Of a stretch of DNA of 64,000 nt, positions 17,653 through 26,047 are shown piece after piece; positions within the stretch are counted from its first letter, which is position 1, and each line of letters opens with the position of its first letter. The position numbers were made by a program, and so were the translations under genes. The DNA is from Elusimicrobiota bacterium (GTDB lineage: Bacteria > CAYTYR01 > UBA6262): assembly GCA_003153935.1 (NCBI GenBank), contig PMCA01000004.1, positions 306-64,305 on the forward strand, in the 5' to 3' direction. The notes below the pieces were generated by a model. It did no database searches. It saw only the letters and a list, made by a program, of their open reading frames with translations, and was not told the origin of the DNA.

Positions 17653-18216
17653 ATGAAGAGAAGATTGGCAGTGGCGACAGTTTTGGCGCTGTTCCTGACG
17701 ATGTTAGCCGGGTGCGGCGGTATCGAAGTCCAGGTAGCGCCTAAAGATAAACTTTCTGCTTCCATTAAGACCCTGGCGGTCATGGAGTTTGGCGATGTGC
17801 GCCAGACTAAGGAAAAGAGCGCCTATGATAACCCGGCTAAGATCATCCAGGAAAAGATCATTACCGGACTGGCGAGTCAGGGCACTTTCAAAATAATTGA
17901 ACGGGAACAATTGGATAAAATACTGGCGGAACAAAGACTACAGGCGGCCGGGTTGATCGATAATGCCAGTGCGGTGGAGCTGGGCAAGATGCTGGGCGCG
18001 GATGGCATCATGATCGGCACGATCACAGAATACGGACGGACTATTTACCCTAAAGCCAGGCTGACCGTAAACGTCAGGGTGGTAGACGTTAAAACCGGTT
18101 CAGTAAAGTGGGCGACTGAGATCAAGGGGCGCAAGTCGAATTACGCTTACCCGGTGGAGCTGCTGAAAGATATCATTGATGAAACCGTAGCGAAACTGCT
18201 GGCGGAAATACAATAA
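17653..18216 (+). CDS. CsgG-family lipoprotein
   Basis: This 187-residue lipoprotein has lipobox LAGC (Cys21) and a CsgG/LpoB-like fold (about 40-187). The family hallmarks are IKTLAVMEF, FKIIEREQLDKILAEQ, AVELGKMLGADGIMIGTI and the VVDVKTGSV strand. CsgG forms the curli secretion pore in E. coli, but many short relatives, including LpoB and FlgO-type proteins, are periplasmic envelope factors. No curli genes are present. It is translationally linked to the signal-less solute-binding protein upstream and converges on an LPP20/FlgT-like pair. Confidence 0.82.
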   Translation: MKRRLAVATVLALFLTMLAGCGGIEVQVAPKDKLSASIKTLAVMEFGDVRQTKEKSAYDNPAKIIQEKIITGLASQGTFKIIEREQLDKILAEQRLQAAGLIDNASAVELGKMLGADGIMIGTITEYGRTIYPKARLTVNVRVVDVKTGSVKWATEIKGRKSNYAYPVELLKDIIDETVAKLLAEIQ

Positions 18217-18230
18217 ATACAGTTCATCGT

Positions 18231-18329
18231 TCATTGTTGATTGTTGATAGAAAAAACAAACAGGTTCTGATCTCTCAGAACCTGTTTTATTTTGCCTATT
18301 CTATCAACTATGAACTATCAACTATCAAC
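18231..18329. repeat. GTTGATAG/CTATCAAC repeat cluster
   Basis: Left copies (GTTGATTGTTGATAG, ending 18250) are mirrored by right copies (CTATCAACTATGAACTATC and ACTATCAAC, 18301-18329) on either side of the terminator hairpin. The unit recurs several times and can fold into a long stem. It fills most of the intergenic gap between the convergent genes. Confidence 0.6.
18259..18290. terminator. Bidirectional Rho-independent terminator
   Basis: AACAGGTTCTGA (18259-18270) pairs with TCAGAACCTGTT (18275-18286) around TCTC. A T-rich tail follows on the plus strand, and an A-run before it gives a T-run on the minus strand. It serves the convergent CsgG-type and FlgT-like genes. Confidence 0.9.
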
Positions 18330-18334
18330 GGTTT

Positions 18335-19504
18335 TTATTGTATCTCCGCGTCGATCTCGGCGTTGCTGACGTTGCTTACTTTGATATTTAAGTCTTTGAC
18401 CAGGGAGGGGAGCTTATTAGCGATAACCGCAGTATTGGCCAGGTCCGAGGCCACTTTAATAGAGGCGGTCCCCTCAGCGAAAGAATCAGCCTGGGCGTCT
18501 TTTACCTCAACCATACCCTGTAAGCCTTTGATAACGGAATTCAACTGGTTAAGATCGGCTACATTCTTTACAGTCACCGTGATGAAATTAAAACTGCGTA
18601 AGCGCTCGTCCAACACCCTGACCAGGTCTTCCGCGGCTACCTGCGCCGCGCGTTTAAGAGATTCCTTAGCCGCGCTGTCTTTGGTAGTGCCGACTCCGCC
18701 GGAAGAGAAGGAATTGCTGTAGATCAAAGCCGCCTGTTTAATTTTAATGACTTTGAAAGCGATGTTGGCCCGGTAGGAGACCATACCGCCTAAGCCCTGA
18801 TCGGTATTAAAAGCCGCGGTATCGTAGCCAGCGATCAAAACATCGGCTTTTAACAATCCGCCGACTTTTTGCTGTTGTACTGTGTCATTGGCCAGGTCGT
18901 TAGCCTGCATTGATTTAGTCGCCCGCGCCAGTTCCTCGGTGGAAACGATCTTATATTGCAGATTGATCAGCTTATCCGCCAGGGCGTTTTCGCCGACGCC
19001 GTCATTGTCGTTATTACCGTCGATCCGGTCCTGAATTACTACAGCTATCTTTAGGCTGGTGGTGGCTACCTGCGGTGGAGCTTTCAGTCCCAGGTCGGCC
19101 AGGTCCTTATTAACCTCTTCGATCTTCACCAGGGCCTCGATCCGGATCTTGTAAAGGTCACCTTCACGGCCCTCGGATAGTATCTTGTATTTCTTGATAT
19201 AGCCGTTGGTCTTGGCCAGTATCTGCTGGTCCACCATGATGGCTTTTTCCACCCGGGTGGCCGCGTTCACGTAAACGCCCACCGTCATTTCGACGGCGTT
19301 CTTTTCGGCGTCAGCCAGGGCGCGTTTTTTGGCGTCAATAATATCGTTATTAGTAATGGCTGACATACCGTCAGCCCGCACGACCTCAGTGACTTCCTGG
19401 CCCGGTTTACTCTTCCCGCCGGCGGAATCCCTGATATTGGGCCGGCCGCCGCAGGCATTGAGCGCGATAGCCGCGCATATTAATAAGAGGCATATTTTTT
19501 TCAC
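18335..19504 (-). CDS. FlgT-like lipoprotein
   Basis: A GTG-started 389-residue lipoprotein (lipobox LNAC, Cys18). Residues about 40-140 resemble the FlgT N-terminal/LPP20-type domain: DGMSAI, then DAKKRALADAEKNAVEMTVGVYV, NGYIKKYKILSE and DLYKIRIEALVKI. The middle (about 150-260) resembles a CsgG/FlgT-M nucleotide-free fold (LKIAVVIQDRI). The C-terminal 100 residues form a further alpha/beta domain. FlgT is an outer-membrane H-ring component in Vibrio, but no flagellar gene occurs here, so a general envelope role is more likely. AAAGGA supports the GTG. It lies 22 nt downstream of the LPP20-like gene in one operon. Confidence 0.75.
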   Translation of the reverse strand: MKKICLLLICAAIALNACGGRPNIRDSAGGKSKPGQEVTEVVRADGMSAITNNDIIDAKKRALADAEKNAVEMTVGVYVNAATRVEKAIMVDQQILAKTNGYIKKYKILSEGREGDLYKIRIEALVKIEEVNKDLADLGLKAPPQVATTSLKIAVVIQDRIDGNNDNDGVGENALADKLINLQYKIVSTEELARATKSMQANDLANDTVQQQKVGGLLKADVLIAGYDTAAFNTDQGLGGMVSYRANIAFKVIKIKQAALIYSNSFSSGGVGTTKDSAAKESLKRAAQVAAEDLVRVLDERLRSFNFITVTVKNVADLNQLNSVIKGLQGMVEVKDAQADSFAEGTASIKVASDLANTAVIANKLPSLVKDLNIKVSNVSNAEIDAEIQ

Positions 19505-19526
19505 AAAAGATCCTTTTAAAGTTAGA

Positions 19527-19976
19527 TTATTTCAGGTTCATCTTCAACATCGTAGCCAGTCTCTTTTTGGAAAGACGCATGGTAACGATACAGCCGTCAT
19601 CGGCGGTCCATTCGGTCTTCATGATCTCCGCGCCTTTGACCGATTCATTGACCAAGGCGGAAATGCTGGAGTCGGTTTCCATCGCCTGCGAAACCTTCAC
19701 GCCGCCCTCGATCTGTAAGCCCTTGATGATGCCGACCATCTCGTATTGCGCCATAACTATGGCGGCGTTACGGCTGGTGGCCATCCGCTGGGTCTTATTA
19801 TCCATCTTCTTGTCAGCTGCGCCGATACCTACGGTCTGGATATAGTCGTTGGCCTGGGTTTCCCCGTCCAGTGTTTTCTTCAGTTCCCCGCCCTTAGTAT
19901 GGGATTGCGTCCCGGCGCAGGCGGTTAGCCCGGCGATCAGGCCTAAACTTAGCAGCATTACCAATAATTTCTTCAT
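19527..19976 (-). CDS. LPP20-family lipoprotein
   Basis: This 149-residue lipoprotein (Cys20 in LTAC) has an LPP20-type domain: QTVGIGAADKKMDNKTQR, then MATSRNAAIVMAQYEMVG, and a C-terminal CIVTMRLSKKRL strand. Related proteins include Helicobacter LPP20 and Vibrio FlgP. GAGGGG precedes the ATG. It is the first gene of a two-gene unit with the FlgT-like lipoprotein. The gene order LPP20-FlgT with a CsgG-type protein opposite recalls the Vibrio flgO/flgP/flgT locus. Confidence 0.78.
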   Translation of the reverse strand: MKKLLVMLLSLGLIAGLTACAGTQSHTKGGELKKTLDGETQANDYIQTVGIGAADKKMDNKTQRMATSRNAAIVMAQYEMVGIIKGLQIEGGVKVSQAMETDSSISALVNESVKGAEIMKTEWTADDGCIVTMRLSKKRLATMLKMNLK

Positions 19977-20013
19977 TGGTGCCCCCTCATTAGAGATTTA
20001 GACTGTACAATTA

Positions 20014-20045
20014 TGCAGTTTACTGCAAAAAAAGCCCTTTGTCAA
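20014..20045 (-). promoter_or_regulatory. Promoter of the LPP20/FlgT-like operon with palindromic -10
   Basis: On the minus strand TTGACA (20045-20040) is followed after 17 bp by TAAACT (20022-20017). The -35 overlaps the stop codon of the M23 peptidase gene. The -10 lies inside a perfect palindrome TGCAGT-TT-ACTGCA (20014-20027), which could be an operator. Confidence 0.6.
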
Positions 20046-21226
20046 GGTGTTTTCAGAAGTGCCAGGCGCTCCAGTTTGACCTGCTCGAAAGCGCCGGCAG
20101 ACGACTTGGGAATAGATGAGGCCTCAGGCAGTTTTAAAGCGAGGAAATTGATGGGAGTGCCGTCTTTAATAATACGGAAGTCAAGATGGGGTCCGGTAGC
20201 CAGGCCGCTGGCGCCGCAATAACCGATCACCTGCCCGCGGTTAACTTTGGCGCCCACCCTGACGCCTTTGGCGTAGCCGCTGAGATGACCGTAGGTGGTG
20301 ATGTACCCGTTAGGATGATGTATCTTTATGAATCGACCAAACCCACCTCCCCAACCGGCAAAAATTACGGTACCATCACCGATACTGGAGATAGGGGTTC
20401 CGCTGGGAGCCGCGTAATCTATGCCGAGGTGCGGCCGGTAGATCTTCAAGATAGGGTGCCAGCGTTTCAATGTGAAATAAGAGCTGATGCGACGGTAGTT
20501 CAACGGTGACCGCAGGAAGGCTTTGCGCAGGGACTTGCCATCCGGGGAATAATAATCCTTGTGCCCGGCCGGATCCTCAAAATACACGGCCTCATGCAGC
20601 TTGCCGCTATTATTATATGAAGCAGCCAGGATCTGGCCGTTCTTGACGAACTTATTATTGGTATAGTATTTCTCATAAACCACCGCGAAAGTATCATCCA
20701 CCCGCGGATCGGTCAGGAAATCGATCTCGTAACCGAAAATATCAGCGAAGCTCATTACCAGCTCCGGCGATTCGCCCGAAGAAGTCATGGCTTCATATAA
20801 ATTGGACTTGATGGCTCCTTTGAAGGTGGCCACTCTTTTTTCCAGGACAGCTTCGTTCTTTACCGCCAGGAAATTGTTCTGGGCGTCCGGGGCAACGGTA
20901 TAAGTGACGACCGGGCCGGCGTTATAAATGAATTTCAGCAGTGTCCCGTCTTTTTTCACGGTAATGATCTCGTAAGTGTCGCCGACGCGGCATTTGCGCA
21001 GGTCAAAAACCGCGGCCAGCGCCTTGACGATAGCCCCGGCTTCTTTCTCGGTCAGGGAGGTATTACGCACGGAAGTGCTGAGTATATCGCCTTCGCCGAT
21101 GGTATAGGTTTCGGTATGCAGTTCGGGATGTTTGAGCCGGTAATCCAGCACTTTCCAGTAGGTGAACAGGCCCGCTAAGCCGAGCAGGGCCACGATCATA
21201 AGGAACAGCAGGATTTTCTTTAACAT
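20042..21226 (-). CDS. M23-family peptidoglycan endopeptidase
   Basis: This 394-residue protein has an N-terminal membrane anchor (about 3-24) and a periplasmic OapA/LysM-like region (about 40-105, with YTIGEGDILSTSV). A second domain follows, then a LytM/M23 domain (about 255-365) with HLGIDYAAPSGTP supplying the first His/Asp zinc ligands and TTYGHLS. The usual HxH of the last motif reads GPHLDF, so the third zinc ligand would be Asp. It is MepM/YebA-like in layout, with a role in cutting peptidoglycan crosslinks. No ribosome-binding site is visible at normal spacing. GGAAG lies about 17 nt upstream. Confidence 0.88.
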   Translation of the reverse strand: MLKKILLFLMIVALLGLAGLFTYWKVLDYRLKHPELHTETYTIGEGDILSTSVRNTSLTEKEAGAIVKALAAVFDLRKCRVGDTYEIITVKKDGTLLKFIYNAGPVVTYTVAPDAQNNFLAVKNEAVLEKRVATFKGAIKSNLYEAMTSSGESPELVMSFADIFGYEIDFLTDPRVDDTFAVVYEKYYTNNKFVKNGQILAASYNNSGKLHEAVYFEDPAGHKDYYSPDGKSLRKAFLRSPLNYRRISSYFTLKRWHPILKIYRPHLGIDYAAPSGTPISSIGDGTVIFAGWGGGFGRFIKIHHPNGYITTYGHLSGYAKGVRVGAKVNRGQVIGYCGASGLATGPHLDFRIIKDGTPINFLALKLPEASSIPKSSAGAFEQVKLERLALLKTP

Positions 21227-21293
21227 GCCATATATCTATATCTTCCGCTGATTTTTGTCAAGGAACTTAGTATCCTGTGTCTAAAAAAATCTA

Positions 21294-21322
21294 TGGACAA
21301 ATCAATTTAATGTTGATATAAT
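21294..21322 (+). promoter_or_regulatory. Strong sigma-70 promoter, extended -10
   Basis: TGGACA (21294-21299), a 17-bp spacer, and TATAAT (21317-21322) preceded by TG one base upstream. Transcription would start near 21329 and lead into the PQQ-repeat gene at 21375. A second TATAAT at 21352 lacks a -35. Confidence 0.8.
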
Positions 21323-21374
21323 TTTACCAGTAAAGCCGTAAAACAATATAATATAATTTAGCAGGGGGGATCCC

Positions 21375-22556
21375 GTGAGGAAAATTCTTTGTTCAGGTAT
21401 GATGATTCTGATCATGTCGGCGGGTGTGGTACTGGCCGCGGATTGGCCGATGTTCCGGCAAAATCCCGCGCACACCGGCACTTATGCGCAACCGGCAGCC
21501 TTAGCGTGGAGCTTCCCGACCCTGAAAGAAATAGTTTCCAGCCCGACTGTAAATGAGGGGCTGGTTTTTTTTGGCGCTTACGATAAGCGCGTTTACGCTC
21601 TGGACGCCAAGACCGGAGAGAAAAAATGGGAATTCGTAACCGGTGATAAGGTCAAGTCCTCCCCGGCGGTCAGCGGCGAGCTGGTATTCGTCGGCAGCCA
21701 GGATAAAAAATTATACGCGCTGAACGCCAAGACCGGGGAAAAGGTCTGGGATTTCGTCACCGGCAAGAAGATCGAGTCCAGCCCCATAGTGGGGGAGATA
21801 GAATTCGCGGCGGAGACCAAGAGCGCGGAAGCCGGCGGCGAGGCTAAACCGGCCGCAGAAAAAGTTAAGATCCCCGTCATTATTATTGGTTCCTGTGACG
21901 GTAAATTGTATTGTCTTAGGGCCGAGACGGGCGAGAAGATATGGGAATTCAAAGCTAATGACGAGATCTATTCCACCCCGGCGCTCAGCGACGGGATTAT
22001 CTACGTGGCCTCCAACGGCGGCCGTGTCTTCGCGTTGGAAGGAGCGACCGGCAAGGTTATTTGGGAGAACCGCAAGCTGAGCGGAAATTTCATGGAATCT
22101 TCCCCGGCGGTCACCAGCGGTATGCTGTTCATCGGCTCCACGGGTTCACGGTTGTACGCGCTGAATATCAAGACCGGCGACCAGATCTGGGAGTTCAAGA
22201 CTGAAGGCGGTTATGTTTGTTCTTCCCCGGCGGTGGTCGAGGACCGGGTGTATTTCGGCGGCAGTGACAGCAAGATCTATTGTTTGTCCGCTTCCAGCGG
22301 CGAGAAGCTCTGGGAATATAAAGCAGGCGACATTATTTACAGCGCCTCCCCGGTGGTGCTCAACGGGGTGATGTACATCGGCTGTGCCGATAAACACTTA
22401 TACGCCCTGGACGCGAAGACCGGACTTAAAATCTGGCAGTTCACCTGCGGCAAGGCGGTCAACGGCGCTCCGGCTATCCAGGACGACATCATCTATTTCG
22501 GCAGTGACGACGGTTCCTTTTACGCGGTCAATCTAAAGAACGGAATTAAATATTAA
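21375..22556 (+). CDS. Secreted PQQ-type beta-propeller protein
   Basis: A GTG-started 393-residue protein has a signal peptide (about 1-22) followed by about eight PQQ/BamB-like propeller blades. Each blade has the KxYALDAKTGEKxWEF pattern (for example near 70, 110, 195, 235, 275, 315 and 355). A short charged insertion rich in Ala/Glu/Lys interrupts the blade around residue 145. No catalytic residues of quinoprotein dehydrogenases are evident, so it is probably a scaffold like BamB rather than an enzyme. A poly-G Shine-Dalgarno (AGGGGGGA) precedes the GTG. The ThDP enzyme gene starts about 19 nt downstream. Confidence 0.85.
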   Translation: MRKILCSGMMILIMSAGVVLAADWPMFRQNPAHTGTYAQPAALAWSFPTLKEIVSSPTVNEGLVFFGAYDKRVYALDAKTGEKKWEFVTGDKVKSSPAVSGELVFVGSQDKKLYALNAKTGEKVWDFVTGKKIESSPIVGEIEFAAETKSAEAGGEAKPAAEKVKIPVIIIGSCDGKLYCLRAETGEKIWEFKANDEIYSTPALSDGIIYVASNGGRVFALEGATGKVIWENRKLSGNFMESSPAVTSGMLFIGSTGSRLYALNIKTGDQIWEFKTEGGYVCSSPAVVEDRVYFGGSDSKIYCLSASSGEKLWEYKAGDIIYSASPVVLNGVMYIGCADKHLYALDAKTGLKIWQFTCGKAVNGAPAIQDDIIYFGSDDGSFYAVNLKNGIKY

Positions 22557-22575
22557 GTAAGAAAAGAGTTTGACC

Positions 22576-24330
22576 TTGAAAGTAACAGCCATAAAAGCCA
22601 TACTAAATTATCTGGAACAGGAAAAGGTCAAGTATATTTTCGGCATTCCTGGGGGGCCTTTAATGCCCCTTTATGACGCTCTTTACGATACCCCTAATAT
22701 GGTACCCATCCTGGCCAAGCATGAAGAAGGGGCCGCTTTTATGGCCAATGGCTATGCCCGGGTCAGCGGCGAACTTGGCGTCTGCTGCGCGACTACCGGG
22801 CCGGGAACGACCAATCTCTTCACAGGTGCGGCAGTAGCTTATACTGATTCCGTGCCTGTTCTGTTTATAACGGCCCAGGTGGCAACCGCCGCTTTCGGCA
22901 AAGGCGCGTTCCAGGAAACGACCGGGCATACCATAAACGTAGTGGAAATGATGCGCCATCTTACCAAATTCAGCGTCATGCCTCCGACCGAGTATAAGAT
23001 ACCGGAAATGATGCAAAGCGCCATCCGCTCCGCCACGTCCGGCAACTGCGGCCCGGTACACCTGAACATCCCCACTGATTTCATGACCAAAGAGATCGAT
23101 TGCGTCATACCGCCGTCTGAATCATATCACGTCCGTAACCAGAGTTTCGACCGCATCGGCATTAAAGAAGCAGCCCGCTACCTACTGCAGGCCCAGCGGC
23201 CGGCGATGCTGATCGGCAACGGCGTCAATACGGCACGGGCCAATCAGGAAGTGCGGGACCTGGCGGAAAAGCTGATCATCCCAGTGGCGACCACGCCCAA
23301 GGGCAAGAGCGCTTTCCCGGAAAATCATTTATTATCGCTGGGCGTTTTCGGTTTTGCCGGCACGCCCCTGGCCGATAAATACCTGTTGAGCGAGGACGTC
23401 GACGTCCTATTATGCGTCGGCACCAGCCTGAGCGAGGTTTCCACCCATGCCTGGGACCAGCGCCTTAATCCGCGTTTGGCCATGATTCATATAGATATCG
23501 ATCCGGAGCAGATCGGTCGTAACTACCCGGTAACGATAGGCCTGGCGGGGGACGCCAAGGCCAGCCTGACCGAGATCCTGTACCAGATAAACCGCGACCT
23601 GAAATGGCTCACCTATACCCCGCGCCTGAACGCCAAGGATATATATTTCTTCAAAAAGCAGTACCAGACTTTTATTAATGAAGAGAAAATGTACGCGGAG
23701 GATATTCCGCTGAAGCCGCAGAGATTGATCAAAGACCTGCGCGACAGCCTGCCGATCGACGCTATCGTCTTCTGCGATATCGGCAACCACCTGGCCTGGG
23801 CGCTCCATTATTTTCAGACCTACCTACCGCAGACATTTTTCCATAATTTTGATTTCGGCGCCATGGGTTACGCCACCGCCGGGGCCATCGGTGGCAAGCT
23901 GGCGGCGCCTACCCGGCCGGTTATTTCCATAGTCGGCGACGGCTGTTTCACCATGAACGGGATGGAAGTGGCCACTGCCGTTAACTATAATATCCCGGTG
24001 ATCTGGGTGATATTCAATGACGCCCGTTTAGGTATGGTCTATCACGGCCAGCAGCTGCAATTCAAGGAAAGATACGTGGCTTCCTCGTTCCAGCGGGTGG
24101 ACTTCGTTAAAGTGGCGGAAGGTCTGGGGGCGCAGGGAGTACGGGTGGAAAGGCCGGGAGAACTGAAACAGATCATGCCCCAGATAATCGCCAGTAAGAA
24201 ACCGACCGTCATTGATTGCCTGATAGACGCTGAGGAAATACCGCCGATCCAGTCCAGAATACACGCGCTGAACCGTTTTTTCGGGCGCAACTCTTTAGGA
24301 GAGAAGCTAAATGCCAAAAAGGATATTTAA
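22576..24330 (+). CDS. Thiamine-diphosphate-dependent enzyme (acetolactate synthase-like)
   Basis: This protein of about 584 residues has the three-domain ThDP layout. The N-terminal pyrimidine-binding domain has catalytic Glu in KHEEGAAFMANGYAR, the central domain has AMLIGNGV, and the C-terminal domain has the ThDP/Mg motif GDGCFTMNGMEVATA ending in FND. It is most like acetolactate synthase large subunits, but benzoylformate decarboxylase, sulfoacetaldehyde acetyltransferase or glyoxylate carboligase activity cannot be excluded. No ilvN or ilvC is nearby. TTG 22576 is preferred over TTG 22570 by spacing to AAGAG. The next gene overlaps its end by 20 nt. Confidence 0.8.
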   Translation: MKVTAIKAILNYLEQEKVKYIFGIPGGPLMPLYDALYDTPNMVPILAKHEEGAAFMANGYARVSGELGVCCATTGPGTTNLFTGAAVAYTDSVPVLFITAQVATAAFGKGAFQETTGHTINVVEMMRHLTKFSVMPPTEYKIPEMMQSAIRSATSGNCGPVHLNIPTDFMTKEIDCVIPPSESYHVRNQSFDRIGIKEAARYLLQAQRPAMLIGNGVNTARANQEVRDLAEKLIIPVATTPKGKSAFPENHLLSLGVFGFAGTPLADKYLLSEDVDVLLCVGTSLSEVSTHAWDQRLNPRLAMIHIDIDPEQIGRNYPVTIGLAGDAKASLTEILYQINRDLKWLTYTPRLNAKDIYFFKKQYQTFINEEKMYAEDIPLKPQRLIKDLRDSLPIDAIVFCDIGNHLAWALHYFQTYLPQTFFHNFDFGAMGYATAGAIGGKLAAPTRPVISIVGDGCFTMNGMEVATAVNYNIPVIWVIFNDARLGMVYHGQQLQFKERYVASSFQRVDFVKVAEGLGAQGVRVERPGELKQIMPQIIASKKPTVIDCLIDAEEIPPIQSRIHALNRFFGRNSLGEKLNAKKDI

Positions 24331-25969
24331 CGGCAAATCGTTACTGGAGAAAATCGTACTGGCGCTGAGCCCGGTCATGATCGCAGGCCTGGTGGTTCTG
24401 GGGTTGCTGACTTACGAGGTGGCCAAAAAGATATTGCTGCTGGCCTCCGGCAGCCTGTACCCGGCCGTGCCGCTTAAATTGCTGATAACCGCCCTGGTAC
24501 TGGCGGGCTCGGGCGTGAGCATACTGGCCATATTCGCGGTAACCAACTTGCTGTTGAAACCGATCAAAGACCTGGTGCATAACCTGCAATTAATGCGGCA
24601 GGGGGAGTGGGAGCGCCGGCTGGAGATAACTTCACAGGACGAGATAGGTAAAGTAGCCGGCGTGCTTAATGAAATGTCGGCGGACCTTAAACGCTACCTG
24701 GAGGGCCTGAAGCAGAAAATAGACCATATTGCGGCCCTGCATGAACTGAGCGAGGCCAGCTCGAAACGACTGGATGAAGAGAAAATATTGCGCATCGCCT
24801 TATCGGCGGGGATCAAGGGGTTGGGCTTTGAACGGGGCGTGCTGTACCTGATCAATGAAGAAGAGAAAATAATCGAGGGAAAATTCAGCGTCGGCATGAC
24901 CGATTTCGTGAGTGAACGGGAGATTCAAAAACGCCTGGTGCCCCTGAACGGCGACGATATCCTGAACGCGGTGATCAGGAATAACCAATCCTACAATATT
25001 ACCGATCCCGAGCATGACCGGCGCTGTAACCGGCAATTCATGTCCGAGACCAAGACCAAGGCTTTCTGCGTGGTGCCGATCCGCACCAGTGAAAAGGTCA
25101 TCGGCGTTTTCTCAGTGGACAATTATTTCAGCCAGAAGTTGATCACCTATGAGCAGGTCGCTAACCTGGCTACTTTCGCCAATACGGCCGGCCTGGCCGT
25201 GGAAAACGTGCGGTTGTACAATGAACTGCAGGCCCGCTACGAAGAACTCACGATCCTGGATAAATTAAAAGCTAATTTCATCGCTAATATCACCCATGAA
25301 TTACGCACGCCGCTGACCCCGGTCAAGGGATATGTGGACGCTCTGGCGGAAAATACCATGGGACCTATGAGCGAGGATCAGCACAAAGCGTTGATAGTAG
25401 TGCAAAATAATGTGAACAAGATCATCAGCCGGGTCAACGCGCTGGTGGATTTCGCGCAACTGGAGCAAAGGGAGCTGAAAAGCGAGCTGCAGCCTTTTGA
25501 CCTGGTGAGCATATTAAAAGGATGCGCCGATAAAGTTGAGGCCCAGGCCCGGGAAAAAGGATTGAAATTCTACCGCTTCCTGCCGGAAAACCTGGCGCCG
25601 GTAAACGGCGATCCGGAACAGATCGCCAAGGTGGTGGACAGCCTGCTGCATAACGCGGTGAAATTCACTTTGGAGGGCTATATCGCTCTGAAAATAAACC
25701 AGAAAGAAGACAAGGCTTTGATCGAAATAACCGATACCGGCATCGGCATAGCGGGCGAGGAGATCGATAAGATATTCGAGAAGTTCTACCAGGTGGACGG
25801 GAGTACGGCACGCAAGCACGGCGGTATCGGGATCGGGCTGTCGCTGGTCAAGGGCATACTGGACGAGCACCGCGCCAATGTCGAGGTGCGTTCCAAGGTA
25901 GGAGAGGGCTCCACTTTTTCCTTCACTTTGCCACTGGCTCTGCCGCCCCGGGAAGAATCTGTGCAATAG
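24311..25969 (+). CDS. Membrane sensor histidine kinase (HAMP-GAF)
   Basis: This 552-residue kinase has TM1 about 15-38, a very short periplasmic loop, TM2 about 56-82, HAMP about 82-133, GAF about 155-305, HisKA about 320-388 and HATPase_c about 430-548. The phosphorylated His329 lies in ITHELRTPLTPVKG, and the N, G1, F and G2 boxes are intact (LLHNAVKFT, DTGIGIAG, FEKFYQVDG, GIGIGLSLVKG). The tiny external loop suggests that sensing is by the membrane or the GAF domain. No response regulator gene is adjacent, so its partner is elsewhere. AGGAGAGAAG gives the ribosome-binding site within the ThDP gene end. Confidence 0.92.
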   Translation: MPKRIFNGKSLLEKIVLALSPVMIAGLVVLGLLTYEVAKKILLLASGSLYPAVPLKLLITALVLAGSGVSILAIFAVTNLLLKPIKDLVHNLQLMRQGEWERRLEITSQDEIGKVAGVLNEMSADLKRYLEGLKQKIDHIAALHELSEASSKRLDEEKILRIALSAGIKGLGFERGVLYLINEEEKIIEGKFSVGMTDFVSEREIQKRLVPLNGDDILNAVIRNNQSYNITDPEHDRRCNRQFMSETKTKAFCVVPIRTSEKVIGVFSVDNYFSQKLITYEQVANLATFANTAGLAVENVRLYNELQARYEELTILDKLKANFIANITHELRTPLTPVKGYVDALAENTMGPMSEDQHKALIVVQNNVNKIISRVNALVDFAQLEQRELKSELQPFDLVSILKGCADKVEAQAREKGLKFYRFLPENLAPVNGDPEQIAKVVDSLLHNAVKFTLEGYIALKINQKEDKALIEITDTGIGIAGEEIDKIFEKFYQVDGSTARKHGGIGIGLSLVKGILDEHRANVEVRSKVGEGSTFSFTLPLALPPREESVQ

Positions 25970-26012
25970 ATCACGAGTGTCTCGGATTGATTTCTTGGAC
26001 TTAAAAAATCGC

Positions 26013-26041
26013 TTGACAAAACACGGGTTTAATGTTATTCT
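26013..26041 (+). promoter_or_regulatory. Strong sigma-70 promoter of the orphan RNA
   Basis: A perfect TTGACA (26013-26018), a 17-bp spacer, and TATTCT (26036-26041) with an extended -10 TG one base upstream. Start would be near 26048. Only the hairpin-terminated RNA lies between it and the next promoter. Confidence 0.78.
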
Positions 26042-26047
26042 TTGTTT

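Noticed and set aside
18234-18722. 162-codon plus-strand frame across the terminator
   Set aside because: It reads through the bidirectional terminator and repeats, then antisense to the FlgT-like gene. No start signal.
21352-21357. Second TATAAT upstream of the PQQ-repeat gene
   Set aside because: No -35 at acceptable spacing. The promoter at 21294-21322 is much better.
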